Of a stretch of 64,000 bases of DNA, positions 33,110 to 43,599 are shown one piece after another; position 1 is the stretch's first letter, and each line of letters opens with the position of its first letter. The translations under genes were made by a program, and so were the position numbers. The notes under the pieces were generated by a model. That model was not told where the DNA came from. It did no database searches and worked only from the letters and a program-made list of their open reading frames with translations. The DNA lies in assembly GCA_020796225.1 (NCBI GenBank), contig CM036755.1:78191772-78255771 (forward strand), written 5' to 3'. This DNA is from Arion vulgaris (Eukaryota > Mollusca > Gastropoda > Stylommatophora > Arionidae).

Positions 33110-33480
33110 TAAGAATAAAATTTGGCGTAAGGGTAGCCAAAAGGTAAATCTCAAGGACCAGGATAAACAAAGTTAAAATTTGCAGAAGACATACTGGTTT
33201 ACATATACAGAAAATGGAAAAGGATATATAGGAGACAATGCAAGCAATGCCACAATGGTGTGAAGAGACTAGCTCAAGGATAAATACAGAAAAAGCCAGT
33301 GTGATGTTGTGCTCAATGAACAAATACTTAGAGAAAATCAATCTCTGTAGCATTACACTCAATGGGTAGAATACGCATGACATAACTTTGAGTAACAAAT
33401 GATCGCAGTCTGACATATAAGTACCATGTTGAGCAGATCATACAGTGATATAAGAGTCACCCAGTGGTGCTTAAAACAGT
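33110..33480 (+). mobile_element. LINE RT fragment
   Basis: Plus-strand pieces include FAEDILVYIYRKWKR (mutated FADD) and, in another frame, INTEKASVMLCSMNKYLEKI, the K-T-x-x-M segment after the catalytic site. Jockey-like; decayed. Confidence 0.5.
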
Positions 33481-33539
33481 GGCAGCTGCACATCTTGAGC
33501 TGACATCCTGTACCATAACTGATTCTGTCAATGACTTTC

Positions 33540-34210
33540 AGTGATTAGAAATGCTACAAGTATGGCTCCATCTAACCAAACACCCGGATCAGACAATATC
33601 TCTGTCAACATACTCAAAGAAACTCAGAATAAGCTGACCACACAGGATATTAAACCATCTGATCACACAAGAAAAACCAGAAGACTGGAGTAATACAACA
33701 ATAGTTCCCATCTGGAAGAAGAAAGTTACCAAAAGTTATTGTACAAAATATAGAGGATAGAGGACTAAGTCACACCGGAAAAATATTCTTTAAAATACTC
33801 GAAAAAAGACTGCGGCACACCAGCGAGCCAGAGCTAAATGACTCACAAATGGGATTCCGGAAGAATCGAAGCTGTACCGACGCAATATTCGCCCTCAGGC
33901 AGTTAGTGGAAACGAATATTGAATCCAACAAACACCTAGACATTGCGTTCGTGGACCAGGTAAAAGCATTTGACTGCATAGATAGAAACAAATTGTGGGA
34001 AGTGTTGTCAATCTAATGTAAATGGTTTGGCCATGTAATATGATTACCATCCAACAGTACATCACAATAAGTATTACTATTCAGATACAATGGTTTGAAG
34101 GCTAAAGGTCGCCCATGCCAATGACGGACCTCAGAAATAGCAGAGGCAGTGTGAAACACCATATATGAGGCACACTCAATAGCAATGGCTGAAAGGCACA
34201 ACAGGAATAG
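33540..34210 (+). mobile_element. RTE-like RT with internal deletion
   Basis: 33560-34013 shows RT fingers and palm: QTPGSDNISVNILKET, DSQMGFRKNRSCTDAIFALR and DIAFVDQVKAFDCIDRNKLW. Directly after 34013 the sequence jumps to KWFGHV and KAKGRPCQ of the C-terminus, skipping the FADD region. Confidence 0.7.
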
Positions 34211-34559
34211 ACAATAGATAAGATAGAAAATTTTTTTAAAGAGTGATGTCATAGATAGCACAAGCGGAGCTTACAATAGAGTAGATAGCTGAGACTATAA
34301 TCAAGGAATGCATGAGGGCTCAACAAAATCTTGGTAGGGAGTGTAGAGAATGGTGCACAGGTAAAACTTACCACACAATTGAACAGCTGATAAATGATAA
34401 TATTATGGGTCAGTGCTAATTTTGTTTGAGTGAATTTCATTATGAATAAGACTAAAATGTAATAATTGGAGTGAGAAGTCAATGGTAAGTCTCAACACTA
34501 GTGCGACTATCTAAGGGAGCTCTATAAATATTTAGCAATCACATTTCATAATTTTAATT

Positions 34560-35330
34560 TTGTGTACACCTATTGAAGAGCTACAAGACCACATGAATAG
34601 ATTACACCTAGGATTAATAACCATAATATGAAAATTAACATCAAGAAAACAGTAACCATGACAATAGACAAAGATGAGAAGTCAACAAAAATACAAACTG
34701 GAGATCAAACCCTAAAACAAGTGTATAATTTAAAGTACATAGGAAGTATACTATCATCAATAGTATACTTCCTATGTTTAGAAATCTCTTCCTGACCTGA
34801 CGCTGTGAGGCATACAGGATTCGAGAAAGAAGAAGAAGAAGGAAGTATACTATCATCAGCTGACAAATCAACAAAAGTGGAAATTAAAAACAGACGTAAC
34901 AAAGCAAACCAATTAATTGAGCAAATGACAAAAATATAGTACAACAAATATGTGTCAATAGATTTAATAAGAGAACTATACAACACAACCTTTCACCCAA
35001 CACTGTGCTACCAATATGAGACATGGAAGATGACAGAAATTATAACAGAAAGGAGATTCTTGAGGAGGATACTTAATGTATCAAGAAGAGAGAAAATTAG
35101 AAATTATATAATCAGGTCCACAGCATCAACATCATTCATTCAGAGACAACAGGACAAATGGTTTGGTCATACAAAATTATTGCATTCAGTCTACTACAAC
35201 AGGTAATGATAGTTGAATAAACAGAAACAGGAGGAGAGGATGACCATGCAAGGCTCAACTGGTGGAATAGTTGAATCCCTAAACACCTCAATACACGTAG
35301 CCCAAGCCCTGTTCTTCACACTATACTTCA
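34560..35330 (+). mobile_element. RTE-like LINE fragment
   Basis: Pieces: NMKINIKKTVTMTI near 34630, LKYIGSIL near 34732, SIDLIRELYNTTFHPTLCYQ (34952) and RRFLRRILNVSRREKIRN, DKWFGHTKLL. A short direct duplication around TAGGAAGTATACTATCATCA (34738 and 34840) brackets a piece of LINE tail. Confidence 0.6.
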
Positions 35331-35389
35331 ACTTGACACCGCAAGGATATATAAAGATAAAATGAGATAAGACTACTGAAGGTACTTAC

Positions 35390-35544
35390 TTTGTTCATAA
35401 ACTGCTTCCGCAAGATCAGACAATATACAAATTCTTTCTTTTTCTCCATCACTGCTATGAAATGCCTTCAGTGTATTATGAAATGCTGTAATTGCATTTT
35501 TATTTTCCTTGTTCTTTAAATGCTTGCCCAACTCTCCAGTGACC
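35390..35544 (-). CDS. TRANK1: TRANK1-like exon B2: second TPR half
   Basis: Internal exon with acceptor TTGACAG and a strong donor CAAA|GTAAGT; it enters in phase 2 and leaves in phase 1. It encodes GELGKHLKNKENKNAITAFH and continues with a charged helix ending AVYEQ. It aligns with exon 62632-62782 (the A-x-x-A-F core and following helix), so it is the block B counterpart, though four or so residues shorter at the start. Its unusual entry phase matches only the alternative donor at 38361. Confidence 0.75.
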
Positions 35545-35609
35545 CTGTCAATTTTAACAAGCAGTATTAACATTATTTAGCTGTTTCTTACTTTTCTCAA
35601 AACTCTTAT

Positions 35610-35850
35610 AAATAGTTAGTTAGTTTATTCCTTTCGTGCCAAAGGTGGTACATAGGGCAGAGGTTTTAGAGCTCCATATGATGCGGTTCGTTGCTAGCAA
35701 TTGGAGATCTTGTATGGTTTTACATCCCAATAGTTTACTTTCTTGAAGGATTGTTCTTCTATAAATACTGCATACATAAGCTTCAGCATTACACCAGATA
35801 TCCCTTACAAAGCCAATATGTTGGAAATGTGTGTGTGTCAATTTTCAACA
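35610..35850 (-). mobile_element. LINE 3' end fragment
   Basis: Minus strand SKLLGCKTIQDLQLLATNRI, the same end as the plus-strand copy at 48280-48600. It lies just upstream of exon B2. Confidence 0.65.
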
Positions 35851-36925
35851 AGCAACCTTTTTATCTCACCCTTATGTCATCTGTAATACTATACACTTTT
35901 TGCAAGGTGAAGATTTGGTAGTGATTGAACTGTTAAGTTTAGGGAATGGCAGTAAATAACTTATGGAGTCAATCCTCTAGCATTTCTGCATTCAATTGTG
36001 AAGGCTTTCAACATTTTCACAATCTACAACTTATCAACATTCTTGATGCAGCTATACTGCACTCTATTGTATGTGATTTTTATCACTAACCAATTATCAA
36101 AAATAAGCATTGCACCTGACAGTAGTGGTATCACCTGTGTCTGTCAAAGCAAAATATTGATTTCTCTTCTTCATGATTGTTCACACATAACCCTGTAAAT
36201 TGATGATGTACTGGCGTGCAAAAATTCCTGTTATCGTTCAGTATATCAGAAAATGTAATGCTTTATGCCATTACTGACCTGGGTTATAAAGGGCTCTCCT
36301 GTCAAACTCTTGGAACTCCTAATCAGCTCTTTAAGCCTTGTGCTGGTTCCATCTTTCCTCTTTCACTTTCTTGACTTAATAATGAAACATGCCTCTACTT
36401 CTTTCTCACATTGTCACTCTTTTCTCACTATGACCACCTTTTCTTGTCTTTGGTCACTATTTAATTTCCCAAGAGCTGCTGAGTGAAAGCTCTTGTTGTC
36501 TTTTGTGATGCAGCAAATTTAAGGATAATTCATGATTTTTGTGAGCTGTTGGAATGCTAAAGACTTCTTTAGATTTCTCTTGGTGATTTTTTTCTTCCAC
36601 ATGGATGGTGTTTCCAGGCAGATAAAAACAATCCTATATTCCAAATATATTCCAGCCTGAAAATTGGATAGGAGCAAGATAGATGAATATGAACACAATT
36701 TCCTTATTGCCTCTCCTGACATGAATGCCAATTTTGTGCAGCAACTGCAATTCAGCATAATCGTATTGGGGGAACGATCTGACTGCAAGCAATCCCATCC
36801 ATTTTCAGCTGTGTTATCCCATTTCTTCAACTGAGCATTGAAATCACCAGTTATGAGAAACTTTTTACCATTTGTGATTTTTAAGCTGGAAGTTTTCTGT
36901 TCAATGATTTATCGGAAAGACTATC
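35850..36925. other. Mostly unassigned intronic DNA
   Basis: 36510-36890 on the minus strand may be a decayed LINE endonuclease region (short matches such as F-N-A-Q-L-K-K-W-D-N). Otherwise nothing recognised. Confidence 0.3.
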
Positions 36926-36929
36926 ACCT

Positions 36930-37485
36930 TTGTCACTGTCATATTTGATATTCAAGACAATATCTAACTATGTCATGGCGTTACAAAATATGAAACAACT
37001 AAAAACAGTATGGAATAAGACTGGCATAAAAACAAAGCTAAGAATACTAAGAGCATGCATATTCCCAGTGACAACGTATGGGTGTGAAGCATGGACATTT
37101 AACAAGGCGGTGGAAAAACATATATCTGCTTTTGAATATAAGTGTTACAGAAGAGTCCTCCGTGTATCATGGACAGATAAGAGAACAAATAGATCTATCC
37201 AGAAAGAACTCAAAATCAAAAGAGAACTTTGCCCGACGCTACAAATAAGAAATAAGAAGAAGTATTTTGGACATATCAAGAACCACTGAAGGGCTCAAGA
37301 AGACCATCATGTAGGAGGCATCCCGGCAAAGAGAAAAGGAAGACCACAGAGAAGATAGATTCAGGATGTAACTGATGGTTTGAGCATGACGGCTGCAGAG
37401 GCAGGACATCTAGCCTACGAGAGAGAGAAATTCAGAAGGACTGCTGGAAAAGTGGCAAAGTTCTGCTCAGGATAAGCTATTTGAT
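36930..37485 (+). mobile_element. LINE RT C-terminal fragment
   Basis: Reads TVWNKTGIKTKLRILRACIF, PVTTYGCEAWTFNKAVEKHI and YKCYRRVLRVSWTDKRTNRS, then YFGHIK and PAKRKGRPQRR. Copies at 50860-51090 and, minus, 32614-32805. Confidence 0.75.
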
Positions 37486-38020
37486 GATCATAATGATCTA
37501 ACTATGAAAGATAATGTATAAATCTGGTCTTAATACATTATACAATGGTTCAACAACTATTTAAAAGCATGAGGAAGACATTAACATCTAAGAAAATAAT
37601 AAACACACAGACAATGAGAATCATCATATACTCAACATTGTTGTTTATGCTGTAAACATGAACAAATAGCTTGAAAACAAAATAGAAACTTGTGAAATGT
37701 GAATACACAAAAGAGTTCAGCAAATATCAAGGAAAAGGAAGAAACAAAAAGAAATGTTGCAACAATTAGGAATGAAGATGTAATTACTAAAGGGGAAAAA
37801 GTTAGACATATACAACATTTTGGTCACATTAAAAACAACATGTTGAAATACCATACTGAAGTAGAAAATTGAAGGCAAGAGAGTTGTTGAAGACAAAAGA
37901 TTATAATTGGGAATGGAACATTATGAGGTGGACAGGCAGCAACCTGTCAGAGTGTATCATCAATGCAAGGAGCAGAATTTGCTTGAAATCCATCACAGCC
38001 AACTTTTGATGTAGATATAC

Positions 38021-38331
38021 TTAACTCTTTCCACGCGCAGCTTTTTCCTCAATTTTTAAGCAGTTAATTCAAGGAGCTTAAAAAACACACCAAAAACGAT
38101 CCCACTACTCGTCAATAGATAAACATATATATATTATTATATACTAAATTGAAGAAAACTGGGCAACCCATTAGAATAACAAGGTTGAAAAGTAGTATAA
38201 GTAAAACAGTAGAAGTAAAACTAGAAAGACTTCTTATAAGGAAGCAACTCTATGGCGCAGTGTGCGGCTAATAGCGTGCAACAGACTTCCGCCGTGGCGC
38301 AGTGTGCGGCTTAAAGCGTGGAAAGAGTTAA
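38021..38331. mobile_element. Non-autonomous TTAA (piggyBac-type) MITE
   Basis: TTAACTCTTTCCACGC at the left and its exact inverse at the right, TTAA at both ends, 311 bp. The interior holds two GGCGCAGTGTGCGGC copies. It lies 22 bp past the phase-0 donor of exon B1. Confidence 0.85.
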
Positions 38332-38353
38332 TGCACATTATGGTGATGAATAC

Positions 38354-38493
38354 CTTATACCAGCTACCATCAGCATCAACACTGTTTTTTGCATCCTTGA
38401 GAAATCCTTGTAGATTTCCTTGTTTTTGCCAGCATGCTGCACGATTACCATACAAGATTGCAAGGTTGTGCCCATCTTCTTGACTCAAGGTGT
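38354..38493 (-). CDS. TRANK1: TRANK1-like exon B1: first TPR half
   Basis: First exon of block B. The acceptor TTTATAG is in phase 1. It encodes DTLSQEDGHNLAILYGNRAA and then a TPR helix with W-Q-K-Q-G-N and D-A-K-x-S-V-D-A-D-G-S-W-Y-K, a classic N-R-A-A-C / G / A / D-P-like TPR pattern. Two donors are possible: TATAAG|GTATTC (phase 0, ending at 38354) or AGCTG|GTATAAG (phase 2, ending at 38361). Only the phase-2 choice joins in frame to exon 35390-35544, giving W-V-T-G; the phase-0 choice fits a block A-type partner. A TTAA element ends 23 bp beyond the phase-0 donor, so donor use could be affected. Confidence 0.77.
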
Positions 38494-39424
38494 CTATAAA
38501 TTTGAAATAACACACTTATAACTAACTGTTCACTAAAATATTAGAAACATTTAATTACACACACAAGCTCAGATGCTTGCATACTCTAAAGACATAAAGC
38601 TTTGACAAAATGCATAATCTTCTACTTCTTTAACTTTCCAAGTCTTTGAGGTTCATTGCTGCAGATAACATGTAGCTTCCTTCATCGCTGTTCTTATCAT
38701 TCTCTTCATAAATTGTTTTTTTTTAAAAACCACATGGCACATATATTTATAAAGTTAATTAGCCTGTACCTGTACTTTATTTTTTGTGTATGTGTTAGGG
38801 TTAGGGTAAATTTGCTCTTTGCACTGCCCTCCTTAGCTAAGACATCGGCACTCTCATTGCCTGCAATGCCACAGTGAGATGGAATCCACAGCAAGTGAAT
38901 TTCTGCCTTTTATGAAAGCTGAGCAAGTTCTCTTTTTAAGTTTTGTACTGTGCTGTCAGCGAATTTAGCCTCCAGGGCTTGTATAGCTGACAGTGAGTCT
39001 GTAAGAAATACCATCTTGCCTGCAGGCGCTTGCAGCTTATTCATGTGCTGTGCTGCCATCAGAAGGGCTAAGAGTTCTGCTTTGTAGTTGGAACATATTC
39101 TTCCAGTAGGGGCCACTAGAGACACAGTAGTAGAATCTGGGTGCCTAATGTACACTCTCGCTCCACCATTCATGGTTCCCTCCATTGCCGATCCATCTGT
39201 GTAAATTCTTATCCAGCTGTCATCTGAAACATGTAATGGAGATGTTCCATTGTAGTTGCTTTCTTCACTAGATTAGGCTCTGCATCTTTGCTTAACAATT
39301 TAGGGATGGAGGTTGAGAAGTTTAGTGCTACTGAGTCTAGTTCCCAGTGATCAAAAAGTAATTCTTCTGGTATGGAATTATGATTTCGTAGTTCAAGTAT
39401 CTCTTTTTTCTCTTTAGCCTGTTA

Positions 39425-40183
39425 CGCCCTTGGCGTTTAGGGCAGCAACAAACGTACACCATTCTTCCCTGTTCATGGCCTTCCTCTGTATTGTGTTCCA
39501 GCTATGATTCATTTCCTTCAGCTCTTGCTCTATCGTTCTCCTCCAGGTCGTCTTGGGTCTTCCACGCTTCGCCTACCCTCTGGAGTCCATCTCAGTGCAG
39601 TTTTCGAGCCAGTCTCCATGCGCATCACATGTCCAATCCATCTCCAGCGTCGTCTTCGGATGATAGTGCCCATATTCTCTTGTTGGCATCGTGCAAGCAA
39701 TTCTTGATTCGAGATAGTAGTCGGCCAGTACACGCGTAAGATTTTCGCAGACAAGTTGTATGAAAGGCGGAGAGTCTTGACATATCCTGTTCTGTCATTC
39801 TCCAGCATTCCGATCCGTACAGCAATGTTGACAGCACACAGCTGTTATAGATACTAGTCTTGGTTCTGATGCTGTATTGGGCAGATTTCCAGGTGGTCTG
39901 AAGGGTCATGAATGCACTTCGTGCCTTACTCAGTCTGTTTTTAATGTCAGATCCAGCGCCTCCTTCATTGCTAATAACACTTCCAAGGTATGTGAAAGCG
40001 GTTGTATCTCGGAGGGTTTTACCTTCTAGTTTGACTGGTGCTGGGGTTGCTATGTTCAGAGTCATTACTTCAGTTTTCTTCTGATTTATTTTCAGCCCAA
40101 CCATCTCACTATATTGGTTAAGGCGGCAGGTCTTTTCCTGGATATCTCTATGTGTATGAGATAGGAGTGCGATGTCAAGTTCC
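39425..40183 (-). mobile_element. LINE fragment nested in the RNase H LINE
   Basis: Minus strand: NQYSEMVGLKINQKKTEVMT, FTYLGSVISNEGGAGSDIKN, SCVLSTLLYGSECWRMTEQD, RRRRWRWIGHVMRMETGSKT and VAALNAKG near the end. It separates the RT from the RNase H of the host LINE. The flanks carry CATACTTG and GATACTTG, a possible short target duplication. Confidence 0.8.
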
Positions 40184-41534
40184 AAGTATGACTTTCCTAT
40201 TTCTTTTGCTTTGTGGTTTAGACTTGTACGCTTTAGTCTGTTTTGGTCCTAGCCACCATTTTTCATGTAGTGGATGGTGAGGCATCCTTTTGATCCTTTC
40301 AGCATGTAGAATCACTTTTCTCCTTCTTCTGTCTTCCAAGGGCTGGATGTTGGCTGCCTTTTCCATTTCTACAATTGGTGTAGATGTGATGGCTCCCAAA
40401 ACAGTCGCAGAAACCTGTTTGAGTTTTTTCCAGTATCAATTTGCTTGAATGGACTGCTGATATCCGTGACGATGATGCATATTCCAGGAGTCGTCTAACT
40501 GAGCCAGTGTATATCTGACTCAGGATTCGACTATCAGCTCCCCAGGTAGTTCCAGCCAGCTTCCGCATCACGCTTTGTTTCCTCATAGCCTTTCTGTTTG
40601 TTTCCATTATGTGATGTTTCCATGTCAGACGACTGTCAAGTTAAACTCCCAAAAAAGGTTTGAGTATGGGAACGGGGAACGATATTGTTAAATTTCAGTC
40701 TGAAGTGTTCTTCCTTTGTTGACAATGAGAAAAGTGTTGCTACAGTTTTGCTCCGGTTTATTTCAAGGCCCCATTTACTTGCCCACTTTATGATGCTGTT
40801 CAGGCTTTCCTGGAGTTTAAAGATGGCAGGACCCAGAAACTCGGAGGTGTACCATACAGCTAGATCATCAGCGTGGAGAGAGTGTGATATATGTCTGGGC
40901 AGAGCTTGTGGCAGATCATTAATATATACCAGGAAAAGCAATGGGGACAGCTTGCTGTCCTGTGGGACTCCTGCTCTTAATTTGAATCTGGAACTGTGCA
41001 CTTCATCCAATTTTACAGATGCTTGTATATGGGTGAGAAAGTTTTTTACCCAATATTACATTCTATCCCGTATTCCACTGCGTAAGAGCTTGAGTAGCAA
41101 ACCATCTTTCCAGACTTTGTCGAAGGCCTTGGATATGTCGAAGAATGCTGTGAGCCCTTTCTTCTTTTCTTGGAAGCCATTTTCTATGTCCTGTGTGAGG
41201 TATGCCACTAAGTCATCAGTGCTTCTATGCTGCCTAAAGCCTGTCTGGGCCGGATCCAGTTTATGGTTGGATTCTAAAAACCACTGGAGTCTAGTGGTTA
41301 TCACCCTCTCCAGCAGTTTTGCGGTGCAACTTAGTAGACTTATAGGTCTGTAGCTCTGTGGATCCTTTTTGTCTTTTCCACTTTTAAAATTGGGTGGATT
41401 TTGGCATTTTTCCAGATGTCTGGGACTCTCCTGTCTCCAACTATTGTTAAATATCTGGAGTAGAAAACTGTGCTGTTGGGCCTATTTGTTTGAGCATGTC
41501 GTTTGATACTCAATCTGGTCCCGGGCCTTTTTAG

Positions 41535-41800
41535 GTTTGAGCTTTTTCAGTGCTCTCTGCAGCTCAGTCAGTGTGATGTCTACCTCCATACAGGGTTCAC
41601 TTGTTGCTTTTTCAGTGCTCTCTGTAGCTCAGTCAGTGTGATGTCTACCTCCATACAGGGTTCACTTGTTGCTTTTTCAGTGCTCTCTGTAGCTCAGTCT
41701 GTGTGATGTCTACCTCCATACAGGGTTCACTTGTTGCTTTTTCAGTGCTCTCTGCAGCTCAGTCAGTGTGATGTCTACCTCCATACAAGGTTCACTTTTT
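41535..41800 (-). repeat. Tandem repeat, about 66 bp, 4 copies, inside a LINE
   Basis: Four near-identical copies of a unit containing GCTTTTTCAGTGCTCTCTG and TGTGATGTCTACCTCCATAC. On the minus strand each codes EPCMEVDITLTELQRALKK, so 22 residues before the RT fingers are repeated almost in frame. Confidence 0.85.
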
Positions 41801-42054
41801 GCTTTTTTGAATGTAGCATTTATCTCACTTCTGACTTTTTTCCTTTGCTCCTGACTTATTAAGCTTGAGCTTTCTTGCTTGTAACACTGGGCCATCAGGG
41901 TGGCTGCTCGCTTCCTGTGAGAAGTTGTTCTCCTTGCTGGAGAACTATTTTCTCTCTAGATGGGTTGTCATCATTCAGGGCTTTTGTAAGTCTCTACAAC
42001 TAATGAGTATCCTTTTCCATGTTCAAAGAGTCCAATAAGGTAGGCTAACTCCGG

Positions 42055-43005
42055 TTAAATTTCGTGGCGTGGTCTCTGCCAGAACACATTTCTAGCAAAA
42101 AAGATTTCAAAATGGAGTGATCTTGGAATTATGTCTATAACTTCAGCTCTCTGTGAGCAAAATTTATAGTTTTGGTATCAAAAGATGCAGAACTAAATTC
42201 TGGACAATCTAATCATAAATGGTTATGCCTGCACAGGGGTTTTTATTTAGTAAAATACTGTTGTGTTTTGTGTTATTGAGAAAAAACATTAAATTGCATG
42301 AAAAATTCAACTTACGCAAGAATAACCATATAATACATGCATTTTGAATAAAATTGATTTATTTATATTTAAGCTTTGTGGTTACATCTCAGAATTTAAA
42401 ATTATATCTCCAATATTACTCTCACATACATTTTAAACATCTCCATTTCAAAGCACACAAATTCATTTCATTTGCATTCATGCAATCTATTTATCCTTTT
42501 ACAAAAAGAAACACTATATACATTTCCTTCTGACACCATTTTAATCTAAGACTGCAATTTTCCTTTATGATAAACAGAAAAACAAGTCTTAGGGTGAAGA
42601 TGTAGACAGGTAGTACACCCAGAACAGATACAATTTGTTGGCTTCAATTTTGCAGGAGTGCTGGAAAGAAGGGACATTTTCTGTCTTATGTTGTGTAAAG
42701 AGATAATCGCAGTCAATAAACTAACAGATGTCAACACACAAGAGTTATATATCTCCAAAGAATCACAGATAATTTTGCTAGACTACCTAAAGAAAACATC
42801 TCTGTAAAAGTAGAATGGACAGTATTTAAGAGTTGTATTAGAAGCAGCCAAAGAAACATGTGGAACAGTAAAATACAGAGGTACAAGACCAAAAATATCA
42901 TTTGCATTCATTACATAGATGACAATTGTAGTATAGAACAGCAAGAAAACAAGCCAAAGAGATTTTAAAGGAGTCTAAAATGGCGATAGGCATGGAAAGA
43001 GTTAA
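42055..43005. mobile_element. TTAA-type element
   Basis: TTAA at both ends; the left 130 bp matches the right end of 19421-20121 in reverse (TCTGCCAGAACACATTTCTA) and the right end is GGAAAGAGTTAA as in 38021-38331. The middle is unassigned, and the borders are less certain than for the other TTAA elements. Confidence 0.55.
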
Positions 43006-43347
43006 ATAAGAATATAATTTCTGAGGAATAATGTTTTTTTTTATATTCTCAACTACTATAGTGTAGAAAGATAACTTGATAAGAATATCTACAGCTTCAA
43101 ATGAGATACATGCACGAAATGTATGTGAGCAATGTAACATCAAGGGTATAATTTCTATATTGTTTGCAACTGACCATGTGAAGTTTTACTTTCCAGTAGG
43201 ACTATGGCTTGAGAGTATAACTTTTGAGCTTGATTGTAATCGTTATTCTTGTAAGCCGTATTTCCATTCTCCTTGAGTTGATGCCATGTCCCAGAATCTG
43301 CAAAAGATAACTTTTGATCTGTGCATACACAATATAAGGTATTTTGC

Positions 43348-43574
43348 TTAACCCTTTAGCTGCTAAGGCCGTGTATATACGTTTTCCTCATTCACTGCTA
43401 AAGATGCATTAATATGTCTGTTATTATCTCTCCTCTGTGGGCTAAAGACATGTTAACACGCTCTACATTTCTACTGTCACTGCTATAGGCGTACATTCAC
43501 GTTTGTGACCTAGAAACAAAGAGTAGCCATTTTTAGCTCCGTCTTCAGAAAGTGTGTAGCAGCGAAAGGGTTAA
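43348..43574. mobile_element. Short TTAA (piggyBac-type) MITE
   Basis: TTAACCCTTTAGCTGCTA at the left and TAGCAGCGAAAGGGTTAA at the right, TTAA target; 227 bp. It ends just before the large minisatellite. Confidence 0.8.
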
Positions 43575-43599
43575 AAATCAAAAGCAAATCAATGAAGAA

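Larger units (their letters stand above)
38690..42050 (-). mobile_element. RNase H-bearing LINE, RT and RNase H
   Basis: Minus-strand order: linker (41895-41710), LDPAQTGFRQHRSTDDLVAY, KGLTAFFDISKAFDKVWKDG (palm A), KLRAGVPQDSKLSPLLFLVY (motif B, Q present), SHSLHADDLAVWYTSEFLGP (A-D-D catalytic), MRKLAGTTWGADSRIL, then after the insertion at 39425-40183 the RNase H: IRIYTDGSAMEGTMNGGARV, NYKAELLALLMAAQHMN, FLTDSLSAIQAL and LWIPSHCGIAGNESADVLAK. D-E-D-D residues of RNase H can all be seen. Few frameshifts; the endonuclease half is missing. Jockey-like RT with RNase H. Confidence 0.85.

Noticed and set aside
38796..38812. TTAGGGTTAGGG looking like telomere repeat
   Set aside because: Only two units inside the RNase H frame of a LINE; no array.
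40685..41353. 222-codon plus-strand ORF
   Set aside because: Shadow of the minus-strand reverse transcriptase, which carries the conserved RT motifs.
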